Shown piece by piece: positions 17,045 to 26,529 of a stretch of DNA of 64,000 nucleotides. The DNA is taken from contig OZ243044.1 in assembly GCA_965212135.1 (NCBI GenBank), positions 1-64,000 on the forward strand, written 5' to 3'. The position numbers and the translations under genes were made by a program. Source of the DNA: Bin75 sp965212135. GTDB lineage: Bacteria; Nitrospirota; Nitrospiria; Nitrospirales; UBA8639. The number at the start of each line of letters is the position of its first letter. Within the stretch, counting starts at the first letter, position 1. The notes beneath the pieces were generated by a model. The model ran no database searches. It saw only the letters and a list, made by a program, of their open reading frames with translations, and had not been told where the DNA came from.

Positions 17045-17964
17045 AGGTGTCGCGCGGCCTTCCCCGTCCTCCCTTGCCGCCTCATCCGGTTCTGACTATC
17101 GGCAATTTTGACGGTCAGCATATCGGACACCGACATTTGCTGGCCTCCGTGATCCGCCATGCCCGTGAACAACGGGGGACGCCCATGGTGCTGACCTTTG
17201 ACCCCCATCCGGCGGTGGTATTGAGTCCCGGAACCGCCTTGCAGTTTTTGACTTCCCCTTCGGAGAAGCTTGCCTGGTTTGAGGCGCAAGGCGTTGCGCG
17301 GCTCGTCGTGTTGCCTTTCACGAAAGCGTTTGCCGCCCTGACCCCGGAGGAGTTTGTGTTCTCGGTCGTGAGAGACGGCCTGGGCGTCAAGGCGTTGTTT
17401 GTGGGAGAGCGTTTTGTGTTTGGCAAAGATCGCGCGGGCAACATGGATACCTTGCGAGCTCTGGCCGAGCGGGCCGGTTTCCGGGTTCATTTGGTGACCT
17501 CCGTGTGTTCGCAGGAGACCATCGTGAGTTCGACACGGATTCGCGAGTTTGTCCGGCAGGGCAACATGGAACGAGCGAGGCAGTGTCTGGGGCGTCCGTA
17601 TTCCCTGAACGGCACGGTGGTTGAAGGCGACCGCCGCGGGCGGGCATTAGGTTGCCGGACGGCCAATCTTCGGCTTCCCAAAGAGCGGGTGATTCCGCCC
17701 GACGGGGTCTATGCGACGCGGATGGTGTGGCGGGACAAGGTTTTTCCGTCGGTGAGTTATCTCGGGACGCGACCGACGTTTGGAGAAGGGGAACGTTTGC
17801 TGGAAGTGCATGTTCTGGATGCCAGCTGTCCTCTCTACGGAGAATGGATTGAGGTGCACATGTTACACTACATTCGGGGCGATGAGCGCTTTGAGGATTC
17901 CGACCGGCTTGCCGCGCGCATGGATCAGGATATTCAACTGGCTCGGCGGGCGTTCGCCGAATGA
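17041..17964 (+). CDS. ribF: Bifunctional riboflavin kinase / FAD synthetase
   Basis: RibF phosphorylates riboflavin to FMN and adenylates FMN to FAD in the cytoplasm. The N-terminal FAD-synthetase domain shows TIGNFDGQHIGHRHLL and TFDPHPAVVL near residues 19-60 and SSTRIREFVRQGN near 160. The C-terminal kinase domain shows GRALGCRTANLRLP and a GVYAT segment, ending with the usual IRGDERFED helix. Length (307) is typical. The start lies in an ATGA overlap with hemB. Flavin supply fits the many flavoproteins in the window, though co-regulation is only inferred. Confidence 0.96.
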   Translation: MKVSRGLPRPPLPPHPVLTIGNFDGQHIGHRHLLASVIRHAREQRGTPMVLTFDPHPAVVLSPGTALQFLTSPSEKLAWFEAQGVARLVVLPFTKAFAALTPEEFVFSVVRDGLGVKALFVGERFVFGKDRAGNMDTLRALAERAGFRVHLVTSVCSQETIVSSTRIREFVRQGNMERARQCLGRPYSLNGTVVEGDRRGRALGCRTANLRLPKERVIPPDGVYATRMVWRDKVFPSVSYLGTRPTFGEGERLLEVHVLDASCPLYGEWIEVHMLHYIRGDERFEDSDRLAARMDQDIQLARRAFAE

Positions 17965-18000
17965 GTCACACGTCTTCGTGAAGAATGAGCTGGTGCCCAC

Positions 18001-19416
18001 ATGCCCGTCCTTTCGGCTTTTGAACACAACCTGTTGAAGCGCGTGAGGCAAGACGGGCTCCTGTCTCCCGGTGACCGGGTGGCGGTTGCCGTGTCCGGGG
18101 GGCCGGATTCCGTCGCCCTCTTGCGGGTTCTGTGTGCGTGGCGGGAGACGCTGGGGCTGGAATTGGCCGTGGTTCACGTGGATCACGGGTTGCGTGGAAC
18201 GGAATCCGTGGATGACGCGATGTTTGTCGGACAGCTTGCCCGGCAATCGGGCCTTCCTTTCTTCCTCAAACAACTCACTCTGCAACGTCTACTTCGGAAA
18301 CGGCAGGGAGAATCCGTCCAAGCCGTCGCGCGCGAGATGAGATATGCGTACTTGTGGGAGGTTGCAGGGGACTGGGGCGCCGCCAAAGTGGCGGTCGGGC
18401 ATACGCAGGACGATCAGATGGAAACCGTGCTGATGTGGATGCTGCGGGGAGCCGGACTCGCCGGGCTTTCGGGTATGCCGGCTCAGCGCCATCCCTGCGT
18501 TATTCGCCCGTTCCTTCACGTGAGCCGGTCGGAGCTTGTCCGCTATCTTGCCGGACAACACTGTGAATTTCGGGTGGATGCAAGCAATGAAGACCCCAAA
18601 TATACCCGGAATCGGCTTCGCCGCGAATTGGTCCCTCTGTTGAAAACGTTCAATCCAGGGATTGCGGACGTTCTGTCACGTCAGGCCGCCATTCTTCGTG
18701 AGGAACATCGTTATCTGGATGACACGGCGACGGCCGCGTTGCAATCGGCCACGATGAGCCGCGCAAGGGACGGCATTGTGTTGAGTCGTTCCCGCTTCCT
18801 GACCGTTCCCGTGCCCATTCAACGGCGGATGGTCTTGCGAACGGCGGACGACCTGCGGCACAAGCCCGGCCGCCTCCGGTTTGAGGCCGTGGAGACCATT
18901 CTGCGGCGTGTGGTGCATGGCGTATCGGGTTCGGCCGTTCGTTTCGGCCGCCTGGACGTGATGAGGGAATATGACCGGATCACATTCGCAATCGTCCTCG
19001 CGGACCATGAGCAGCGCGTGAAACGGGAACTGTCCTGTCTCTGGTCCTTTCCCGGGTCGGTCCGTTGGCCGATCACGGGTCAGACCATCGAAGGAACGGT
19101 CCGGGACGCGGCAACCGTCTCCATCGCGCGGAATGATTCCGCGGCCTATTTGGACGTTGATCAGTTCAGCCATGAGCTGGTCGTTCGGTCGTGGAGGCCC
19201 GGCGATTATTTTTTTCCGTATGGAATGGGAGGACGGCGGAAAAAAATTCAGGATTTTTTCTCGGATACGAAGGTGCGCCAAACCGAACGGCGTGCCGTGC
19301 CTCTTGTGGTGGCTCCGGAAGGCATTCTGTGGGTTGGCGGCTATCGTGCCGACCATCGTTTTCGGGTGACACAAGAAACGCGACGGATTGCCGTTGTCCG
19401 GATTTGTCCGGAATGA
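18001..19416 (+). CDS. tilS: tRNA(Ile)-lysidine synthase
   Basis: TilS attaches lysine to C34 of tRNA-Ile(CAU) so that it reads AUA. The ATP-binding PP-loop SGGPDSVALL stands near residue 31, with VHVDHGLRG, VAVGHTQDDQMETVLM and LAGLSGM following. The C-terminal domain ends with the typical FRPGDYFFPYGMGG-like substrate-binding block (here WRPGDYFFPYGMGGRRKK) and IQDFFSD. Length 471 matches the family. It starts 36 bases after ribF. The gene pair tilS-ftsH is a widely conserved neighbourhood, which supports the assignment. Confidence 0.95.
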   Translation: MPVLSAFEHNLLKRVRQDGLLSPGDRVAVAVSGGPDSVALLRVLCAWRETLGLELAVVHVDHGLRGTESVDDAMFVGQLARQSGLPFFLKQLTLQRLLRKRQGESVQAVAREMRYAYLWEVAGDWGAAKVAVGHTQDDQMETVLMWMLRGAGLAGLSGMPAQRHPCVIRPFLHVSRSELVRYLAGQHCEFRVDASNEDPKYTRNRLRRELVPLLKTFNPGIADVLSRQAAILREEHRYLDDTATAALQSATMSRARDGIVLSRSRFLTVPVPIQRRMVLRTADDLRHKPGRLRFEAVETILRRVVHGVSGSAVRFGRLDVMREYDRITFAIVLADHEQRVKRELSCLWSFPGSVRWPITGQTIEGTVRDAATVSIARNDSAAYLDVDQFSHELVVRSWRPGDYFFPYGMGGRRKKIQDFFSDTKVRQTERRAVPLVVAPEGILWVGGYRADHRFRVTQETRRIAVVRICPE

Positions 19417-19570
19417 AGGGAGAGGGCCTGTCGTCGGGGCCGTGCCCCGTTCGGAGTCTGCCGGCGAACCCGCTCCGAGTCCGAAGTGACGATCCTGACA
19501 CGGGTGGAACGGGGTCGTTTGCCGTGGTCGCACGACGTCGTGTTCCGGGGTTTGCGCAGGCGGGATTTGG

Positions 19571-19599
19571 TTGCAGAGATGGTAGCTCCGTGGTAACAT
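19571..19599 (+). promoter_or_regulatory. Sigma-70 promoter for ftsH
   Basis: TTGCAG (19571-19576), 17-bp spacer, TAACAT (19594-19599), giving a leader of about 80 nt before ftsH. The 271-base gap after tilS otherwise shows no gene. No heat-shock sigma-32 promoter pattern was recognised. Confidence 0.6.
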
Positions 19600-19687
19600 T
19601 TCAAAGATTACCCGCAATCCTGTCGGGCAGCCCGCGCAGGTTGCAGAGAATGCAAGCGCTGGAGAGCGGAACAAGGAAAGAATTCGC

Positions 19688-21517
19688 ATGAACTCTCGGG
19701 TGAAAAATCTGTTGTTTTGGGTGGTGGTCGGATTCTTTATGATTGTGCTGTTCAACCTGTTCACCGTTCCGTCCAGTCCTCCCGAAGAGCATGTGATGTT
19801 CAGTGACTTTATGGCCCATCTCGAGCGGGGGGACATTGCGAAAGTCACCATGAAAGACAGCCATATCAGCGCGATTTTGAAAGACGGGAATCGGATTCGG
19901 ACTTATACCGTTGAATACCCCGATTTAGTGAAAACCATGAGAGAGCAGTCCGTGCAGATCGAAGCCAGGCCGCCGGATGAAAGCCCTTGGTATATTACGT
20001 TTCTGGTGACGTGGGGACCGTTTATCCTGTTTCTGGGGTTATGGTTTTTCATCATGCGGCAGATGCAAGTCGGCGGGAATCGGGCGCTTTCATTTGGAAA
20101 AAGTCGGGCGCGTCTCCTCACCGAGGAAAAGAAAAAAGTGACGTTTTCCGACGTGGCCGGTGTGGACGAGGCCAAGGAAGAAGTTGTTGAGATTATTGAA
20201 TTTTTGAAAGATCCTCAAAAATTCCAAAAGCTCGGGGGACGCATCCCCAAAGGAGTCTTGATTGTCGGCCCTCCGGGAACGGGTAAAACCCTCCTGGCGA
20301 AGGCGATTGCCGGAGAGGCGGGTGTTCCGTTCTTCAGCATCAGCGGCTCCGATTTTGTGGAAATGTTCGTGGGGGTCGGGGCGTCTCGAGTGCGTGATTT
20401 ATTTGAACAGGGCAAAAAACATGCTCCCTGCATTATTTTCATTGACGAAATTGACGCGGTAGGGCGGTTGCGCGGCGCCGGGTTGGGCGGCGGGCATGAC
20501 GAGCGGGAACAAACCTTAAATCAACTGCTCGTGGAAATGGACGGGTTCGACACGACCGAAGGGGTGATTCTTGTCGCCGCCACAAACCGTCCCGACGTCC
20601 TTGACCCGGCTTTGTTGCGGCCCGGCCGGTTTGACCGCCAGGTGGTGGTCAATCGTCCCGATGTGCGCGGACGCGCGGAAATTCTCAAAGTGCACACCAA
20701 GAAAGTGCCCGTGTCGTCCGATGTGGCCCTTGAGCAGATTGCCAGAGGCACACCGGGTTTTTCAGGCGCCGATTTGGAAAATCTTGTGAATGAAGCCGCG
20801 CTCTGGGCCGCTCGATTAAACAAGAAATTGGTGGAACTCGTTGATTTTGAAAACGCCAAAGACAAGGTCATGATGGGGGTCGAGCGCAAGAGCATGGTCC
20901 TGAATGAGGAGGAAAAGCGCACCACGGCGTATCATGAGGCGGGGCACGCGCTGATGGCGAAATTGCTGCCGGGAGCCGACCCGGTTCACAAGGTGACGAT
21001 TATCCCGAGAGGGCGCGCCATGGGAATGACCATGCAGCTTCCCATTGACGACCGGCACAGTTACTCGGAGGAATTCCTGTATAACACGTTGTCAATTTTA
21101 TTGGGTGGCCGGGTGGCCGAAGAACTGATTTTGAAGAATATCACCACCGGTGCGGGCAACGACATTGAGCGGGCCACCGAACTCGCCAGGAAAATGGTCT
21201 GCGAGTGGGGCATGAGCGCCGCGCTGGGGCCCCTGGCCTTTGGCAAAAAGGATGAAGAAATTTTCCTGGGGCGGGAAATCGCGACGCGTCGGGATTTCAG
21301 CGATCAAGTGGCGCTGGAAATTGACCATGAAGTGAAACGTCTGATCGTGGAAGCCTATGAGCGGACCAAGCGAGTGCTCACGGAACATATTCATACCCTG
21401 CGGGCCTTGGCGGAAGCCCTTCTGGAAAAAGAAGTTCTGGATTCCCTGGAGATTGACCAAATCATGAACCAGGGGGCGGTTGTGCAGGAGCCGGTGCCGG
21501 CGCCGGCGCAAGTCTAA
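19688..21517 (+). CDS. ftsH: ATP-dependent zinc metalloprotease FtsH
   Basis: A 609-residue inner-membrane AAA+ protease that degrades misfolded membrane proteins and regulators such as LpxC in E. coli. Two membrane helices (about residues 8-28 and 100-120) bracket a small periplasmic domain. Walker A GPPGTGKT is near 194, Walker B IIFIDEIDAVG follows, then the SRH region RPGRFDRQVVV and the zinc motif HEAGH at 416-420. The pore region GVGASRVRDLF is intact. In the segment usually reading AVGRHRG this copy has AVGRLRG. Transcribed from its own promoter; folP follows after a 170-base gap. Confidence 0.97.
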   Translation: MNSRVKNLLFWVVVGFFMIVLFNLFTVPSSPPEEHVMFSDFMAHLERGDIAKVTMKDSHISAILKDGNRIRTYTVEYPDLVKTMREQSVQIEARPPDESPWYITFLVTWGPFILFLGLWFFIMRQMQVGGNRALSFGKSRARLLTEEKKKVTFSDVAGVDEAKEEVVEIIEFLKDPQKFQKLGGRIPKGVLIVGPPGTGKTLLAKAIAGEAGVPFFSISGSDFVEMFVGVGASRVRDLFEQGKKHAPCIIFIDEIDAVGRLRGAGLGGGHDEREQTLNQLLVEMDGFDTTEGVILVAATNRPDVLDPALLRPGRFDRQVVVNRPDVRGRAEILKVHTKKVPVSSDVALEQIARGTPGFSGADLENLVNEAALWAARLNKKLVELVDFENAKDKVMMGVERKSMVLNEEEKRTTAYHEAGHALMAKLLPGADPVHKVTIIPRGRAMGMTMQLPIDDRHSYSEEFLYNTLSILLGGRVAEELILKNITTGAGNDIERATELARKMVCEWGMSAALGPLAFGKKDEEIFLGREIATRRDFSDQVALEIDHEVKRLIVEAYERTKRVLTEHIHTLRALAEALLEKEVLDSLEIDQIMNQGAVVQEPVPAPAQV

Positions 21518-21689
21518 CGCCGTCGCGGTCCATCCGATTGCCCCTGTCCTTGCCGATTCGGTTGGTGTATGGAATTCGGGGAGGCCGAAACACCCCCGCT
21601 CGCTCGTTCCCCGTTGCTTGTTTATTCACCATCCCTCTGATATTGCGAGTGATCCCGCCCGTGACCGGCGGGGATAAGCCGGGCGCTTT

Positions 21690-22541
21690 ATGGATGAGGT
21701 ACACTCCGCGTACATCCAGGCCTGTCACGTCCGGATTCCATTGTCCCGTCGAGTTCTGGTCATGGGTATCCTGAATGTGACGCCGGATTCCTTTTCCGAC
21801 GGAGGATGTTTTCTTGATCCCCAACGCGCCTTGGCCCATTTCGAACGAATGGTGAGCGAGGGCGCCGATTTGATTGACATCGGCGCTGAATCAACGCGGC
21901 CGGGTTCGGAGGCTGTTGATGAACGGGAGGAAATTCGTCGCTTGCGGCCGGTGCTTGAGGCGATCGGAAAGCGTGCGGCGGTGCCGATCTCCGTTGACAC
22001 CAGAAAGGCTGGAGTCGCCGAACGGGCGATTGACTGCGGCGCGGTGATCGTCAACGACGTGAGCGCGTTGCAGCACGATTCCCGCATGGGTTCCGTTGTC
22101 GCGCGAACCGGGGCGGGACTTGTGCTGATGCATATGCGAGGCATGCCTCAAACCATGCAACGGTATTGCCGGTATGACAACGTGGTCGAGGCGGTCGGGG
22201 AGTATTTGGGAGTACGTATGCGACAAGCGGAGGACATCGGAATCGCCCGTGAGCGCATTATTCTCGACCCGGGCATTGGGTTTGCAAAAAATGCGCAGCA
22301 GAATTTATCCCTGTTGAAAGGGCTCAAGTCGTTGCTGAAGTTGGCGCGCCCCCTGTTGGTCGGCGTGTCGAACAAGTCATTTATTGGAACGGTCACCGAC
22401 CGCCCCGTACCCCATCGCACGATGGGGACCGCCGCCGCCGTCACGGCTGCGGTTCTGGGCGGGGCGACGATGGTTCGCGTGCATGACGTCGGCGCGATGC
22501 GTGAAGTGGTCCGAATGTCGGAGGCCATCGTCAGGGCCTAG
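21690..22541 (+). CDS. folP: Dihydropteroate synthase
   Basis: FolP condenses p-aminobenzoate with the pterin pyrophosphate in folate synthesis. The 283-residue protein has both signatures: MGILNVTPDSFSDGG near residue 25 and DIGAESTRPGSE near 63, plus VNDVSAL, DPGIGFAKN and GVSNKSFIG. The start ATG at 21690 has no strong ribosome site, so an internal start a few codons later cannot be excluded. It is followed by glmM after 25 bases, the common folP-glmM pairing. Confidence 0.95.
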   Translation: MDEVHSAYIQACHVRIPLSRRVLVMGILNVTPDSFSDGGCFLDPQRALAHFERMVSEGADLIDIGAESTRPGSEAVDEREEIRRLRPVLEAIGKRAAVPISVDTRKAGVAERAIDCGAVIVNDVSALQHDSRMGSVVARTGAGLVLMHMRGMPQTMQRYCRYDNVVEAVGEYLGVRMRQAEDIGIARERIILDPGIGFAKNAQQNLSLLKGLKSLLKLARPLLVGVSNKSFIGTVTDRPVPHRTMGTAAAVTAAVLGGATMVRVHDVGAMREVVRMSEAIVRA

Positions 22542-22566
22542 GAGGGGCGGCGCGCAAGGAGGGAAT

Positions 22567-23916
22567 ATGCGACGGTTATTTGGAACCGACGGCGTGAGAG
22601 GCATCGCCAATTTGGAACCCATGACCAGTGAAACGGCTTTGAAGCTGGGAAGAGCCGTGGCGCATGTCTTTCAGCGCAGGGAAGGTCGTCATCGGATTGT
22701 GATCGGGAAAGATACCCGTCTCTCCGGCTATATGCTGGAATCGGCGTTGACCTCCGGTATTTGTTCCATGGGCGTTGACGTCTTGCTGGTGGGTCCCATT
22801 CCTTCGCCGGGCGTGGCCTTTTTAACGCGAAGTCTTCGCGCCGACGCCGGGGTGATGATTTCGGCTTCCCACAATTCCTATCAGGATAACGGCATCAAGT
22901 TTTTTTCAAATGATGGCTTCAAACTTCCCGATCAGATCGAACGGCGCATTGAAGCGTTAATCCAGTCAAACGAAATCGAACATCTTCGTCCGACGGCGGA
23001 TGCAATCGGGAAAGCGTTTCGCATAGACGACGCCGAGGGGCGCTACATAGAATTCGTGAAACGATCGTTGCCGCGCGAGATGGATTTTCAGGGCATGAAG
23101 GTGGTCATGGACTGCGCGCACGGCGCCGGGTATTCGGTCTTTCCCTCGCTGGTGCGCGAACTCGGAGCCGAAGTCCATGTGATTGGAGATGAACCGAACG
23201 GCACGAACATTAACGCGGGATATGGAGCCCTCTGCCCCGAGCGATTGCAGGAAGCCGTTCGAACCCACCGGGGCGACGTCGGCATTGCGCTGGACGGGGA
23301 CGCCGACCGCGCCGTGTTTGTGACGGAGCAGGGCGAGGTGGTGCATGGCGACCGGGCCTTGGCCGCCTTTGCGCTGGACATGCAACACCGCGGTCGGCTC
23401 AAGCGCCAGACCGTTGTGGGAACCGTCATGAGTAATTTCGGGTTTGAACTGGCGATGAAGAAGGCGGGGATGACGTTGCTCCGAACACCCGTTGGCGATC
23501 GGTATGTTCTGGAGCGCATGGTGTCGGATGGATACAACCTTGGCGGGGAACAGTCGGGACACGTCATTTTTCTTGACTATCATACCACCGGTGACGGGTT
23601 GATTGCCGGCATGCAGATGTTGAAACTGGTCAAGCGCTCCGGCGCGCCTCTCTCTGAAGCGGTCACAGGCATGGATACCGTTCCGCAGATCATGCTGTGC
23701 GTCAACGTGAAGCGCAAACCCGATTTGGCATCCGTTCCGGAATTACAGCGGGCGATTCACGCCGGTGAAGAACGGCTGAACGGGGCGGGACGTATCGTCG
23801 TGCGGTATTCCGGAACCGAGCCGTTGGTGCGGGTGATGGTTGAAGGACGGGACGATTCACAAATCAGAGCTGTCGCGGATGAATTAGCCGTGGCGGTCAA
23901 GGCCGCCATTGGGTAA
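22567..23916 (+). CDS. glmM: Phosphoglucosamine mutase
   Basis: GlmM isomerises glucosamine-6-phosphate to glucosamine-1-phosphate for peptidoglycan and LPS precursors. The protein begins RRLFGTDGVRGIAN, has the active-site phosphoserine in ISASHNS at about Ser101, the metal loop LDGDADRA, the sugar loop GGEQSGHV and the phosphate loop RYSGTEPLVRVM. Length 449 is typical. The ATG at 22567 has AAGGAGGG (22556-22563) at good spacing; longer in-frame starts run back into folP and are rejected. Confidence 0.97.
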   Translation: MRRLFGTDGVRGIANLEPMTSETALKLGRAVAHVFQRREGRHRIVIGKDTRLSGYMLESALTSGICSMGVDVLLVGPIPSPGVAFLTRSLRADAGVMISASHNSYQDNGIKFFSNDGFKLPDQIERRIEALIQSNEIEHLRPTADAIGKAFRIDDAEGRYIEFVKRSLPREMDFQGMKVVMDCAHGAGYSVFPSLVRELGAEVHVIGDEPNGTNINAGYGALCPERLQEAVRTHRGDVGIALDGDADRAVFVTEQGEVVHGDRALAAFALDMQHRGRLKRQTVVGTVMSNFGFELAMKKAGMTLLRTPVGDRYVLERMVSDGYNLGGEQSGHVIFLDYHTTGDGLIAGMQMLKLVKRSGAPLSEAVTGMDTVPQIMLCVNVKRKPDLASVPELQRAIHAGEERLNGAGRIVVRYSGTEPLVRVMVEGRDDSQIRAVADELAVAVKAAIG

Positions 23917-23928
23917 GTTGCGGGACGA

Positions 23929-26478
23929 TTGATTCTTCGACATTGGTCTTTCAGTATCGCCGCCTTTCTGTTGGGACTCCTGCTCGGGTCCTGGCTTTCC
24001 TTTTTGCCTCTCACCGTTCTCGTCTTCCTGATCGTTCTGGCCGGGGCGTTGTCCCTGTATGAACCACAGATTCCCGTGTCCAGAGCTCACGGACTCATTT
24101 TGTACGCCTGCGTCCTGTTCGGCATGGGCTACTGGGTTTTTGAAGAGTCCGGGAACGCCGCCGCCGATCTCGTGTCCCCAACGGGTCAACGCGAAGTCAC
24201 GCTCTCCGGGATCGTCGCGGCTCCGGTCGAACACAGACCGGACCGGGTGACCATCATCGTGGCCGTGCAGCGTGTCGGGCAGGACGGCAGGAGCGGGAAT
24301 CTTCGTGTAACCTGGCGCGCGCCCGATACGGACGTTTTTCAGGGTGACAGGATTACCGTCCGTGCTCGGCTCCGACTGCCCTTTGGCATGCGCAACCCCG
24401 GCGGATTTGATTATGGCGCTTATCTCCGGGACCGGGGTATTCACGCGGTTGCGACAGTACGAGGCCCTCATCGGATACAGGTTCAACCGCCGGGAGCCTT
24501 CGATGTCGGCGCGCGGGCCTGGCGTCAGATTGATCAATGGCGAAATCAGGTTCGTCAGGCCGCCGTCTCGACGCTCGAACAGCCGGCCCGCGGCTTGTTT
24601 TTGGGCATGATTGTCGGCGAGCAGAATGATATTCCCTTGCCTGTCCGTGATGATTTTATGACGACGGGCACCGTTCACATTATTTCCATATCAGGATCGC
24701 ATTTGGGGTTGCTGGCCTTTGTGTCGTTTTTCGGCGTTAGATGGATGACCCATCGTATGCCGTCGGGATGGCTGGAGAAACTTTCCTGCGTCCTGCCGCC
24801 GAAACGACTCGCCGTTCTGGCCACCGTCCCGATGATTGTGTTTTATACGCTGCTCTCGGGAGCCCACGTGGCGACGGTGCGGTCATTGGTGATGCTGCTC
24901 TTCTACCTGTTTGCGGTTTGGATCGGTCACGACCGGCACATTGTGATTGCGTTGAGTCTGGCGGCGTTGTTCACAACCCTGTCTGATCCGAAGGCGATCT
25001 ATGATCTTTCATTTCAGTTTTCGTATATTTCCGTCCTGGCCATTGCTCTGGCGCTTTGGTGGTGGGGCGGGCGTGATCGCGAAGAAAACGGGGCTTCCCA
25101 ATCCATGATGGCCGCATTCACGAATTGGCGGAAGCAGTATATGGTGATGACCCTTGCCGCCACGCTGGCGGCTCTCCCTCTGGTGGCGTACTATTTTAAT
25201 CAGGTAGCCTGGCTGGGAATCTTCACGAACGCGATTGTCGTGCCCCTGGTCGGCTTGTTTGTCGTGCCGTTGGGGCTTGGCGCGTCGCTTGTCGTTCTGC
25301 TCGGGGGATTGGACCAACTGCCCTTGAGCGGGTTGCAGCAGGCCATAATGCATGGCTTGGCGTCTTTCGTCGAGATGGTGGCTGACGTGCCAGGCGCCAG
25401 ATGGCATGTGGCGTCGCCGTCACTACTGGCCATTGCGGGGTTTTATCTTTGTCTCATGTTTGCGCTGTTCAGTCGGAAACGAGTTCTGCGATGGATGAGT
25501 GTGAGCGTGCTGACGCTGTGCCTGTTCTGGTGGGCATGGTCGCCGCGGCACGTCTTTGACGATGACGCGTTGCGCATAACGTTTCTGGACGTTCGCCAGG
25601 GTGATGCGACGGTGCTTGAACTGCCCGGCGGTCAAACGGTGCTGGTTGACGGCGGCGTCGGCTACGGGCGTTGGGACATGGGGCGAATGGTAGTGGGGCC
25701 ATATTTATGGGACAGGGGCATTCGACGCCTTGATCACGTGATCGCGACTCACCCGCAATTGGACCACGTCGGCGGACTTCCCTGGATTATCGGCAATTTC
25801 GAGGTTGGTCATTATTGGAGCAACGGGGTTCGACGCGTGAAGCCCTTTTACCAAAGACTCGAGAATGCCGTGAAGGAGAAAGGGCTTGTTGAACGTATTG
25901 CTTGGGAAGGAGAAGAGATTATCAATGATGGGACGTGTCGCCTGACGTCCTTGAATCCGCCGGCATCAGAACACGGCCTCGTCGGACAATCGTCCGGTCA
26001 TCTGAGCGGAACCGAATTGAATAATCTGTCCGTGGTGCTGAGCGTGACCTGCGGGCAGCAGACCATCCTGCTGACGGCCGACGCGGAAGTTGACGCCTTG
26101 ACGAGATTAGTCGGGCATCCGCTGGTTCAAGCGGCGACTGTCGTAAAAATTCCTCATCATGGAGCGAAGAGTTCGCTGAATCGTGGATGGATTGAGCGGT
26201 TGCGCGCAACAAGTGCGGTTGTCTCCGCCGGGCGGGGCAATCGTTACGGACATCCGGACGGGGCGGTGTTGCGGGCCTATCGGCAACGGCACATCGCCAT
26301 GTACCGAACGGATTCGGACGGAGCGATTGTCGTGTCCGTGAATCCGGATTCCGGGGCATATCGGATTCAGCGCACGAGCGATCGAACACTCGTTCCTCTG
26401 ACGTTGCATCCCTATTCGTTCGAACGGGAATGGGGCAATGTATCCCGTCTCTGGGAACAATGGGTGCGAAACATCTAG
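23929..26478 (+). CDS. comEC: DNA internalization-related competence protein ComEC/Rec2
   Basis: An 849-residue polytopic protein. The N-terminal hydrophobic segment and OB-like domain (about 1-190) precede the competence channel domain (about 200-520, including GLFLGMIVGEQNDIP and ISISGSHLGLLAFV). A metallo-beta-lactamase-like domain (from about 545: FLDVRQGDATVLELPGGQTVLVDGG, HPQLDHVGG near 608, KIPHHGAKSS) completes it. ComEC forms the inner-membrane channel for single-stranded DNA uptake in transformation. The only good in-frame start is TTG at 23929, twelve bases after glmM, without a strong ribosome site. No comEA or other competence gene is in the window, so natural competence is only suggested. 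Confidence 0.92.
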   Translation: MILRHWSFSIAAFLLGLLLGSWLSFLPLTVLVFLIVLAGALSLYEPQIPVSRAHGLILYACVLFGMGYWVFEESGNAAADLVSPTGQREVTLSGIVAAPVEHRPDRVTIIVAVQRVGQDGRSGNLRVTWRAPDTDVFQGDRITVRARLRLPFGMRNPGGFDYGAYLRDRGIHAVATVRGPHRIQVQPPGAFDVGARAWRQIDQWRNQVRQAAVSTLEQPARGLFLGMIVGEQNDIPLPVRDDFMTTGTVHIISISGSHLGLLAFVSFFGVRWMTHRMPSGWLEKLSCVLPPKRLAVLATVPMIVFYTLLSGAHVATVRSLVMLLFYLFAVWIGHDRHIVIALSLAALFTTLSDPKAIYDLSFQFSYISVLAIALALWWWGGRDREENGASQSMMAAFTNWRKQYMVMTLAATLAALPLVAYYFNQVAWLGIFTNAIVVPLVGLFVVPLGLGASLVVLLGGLDQLPLSGLQQAIMHGLASFVEMVADVPGARWHVASPSLLAIAGFYLCLMFALFSRKRVLRWMSVSVLTLCLFWWAWSPRHVFDDDALRITFLDVRQGDATVLELPGGQTVLVDGGVGYGRWDMGRMVVGPYLWDRGIRRLDHVIATHPQLDHVGGLPWIIGNFEVGHYWSNGVRRVKPFYQRLENAVKEKGLVERIAWEGEEIINDGTCRLTSLNPPASEHGLVGQSSGHLSGTELNNLSVVLSVTCGQQTILLTADAEVDALTRLVGHPLVQAATVVKIPHHGAKSSLNRGWIERLRATSAVVSAGRGNRYGHPDGAVLRAYRQRHIAMYRTDSDGAIVVSVNPDSGAYRIQRTSDRTLVPLTLHPYSFEREWGNVSRLWEQWVRNI

Positions 26479-26529
26479 CGGGATTGGCCCGGCAGCTCGT
26501 TTCCGGGCGACCGTTGGCCGGGTCGTTCG

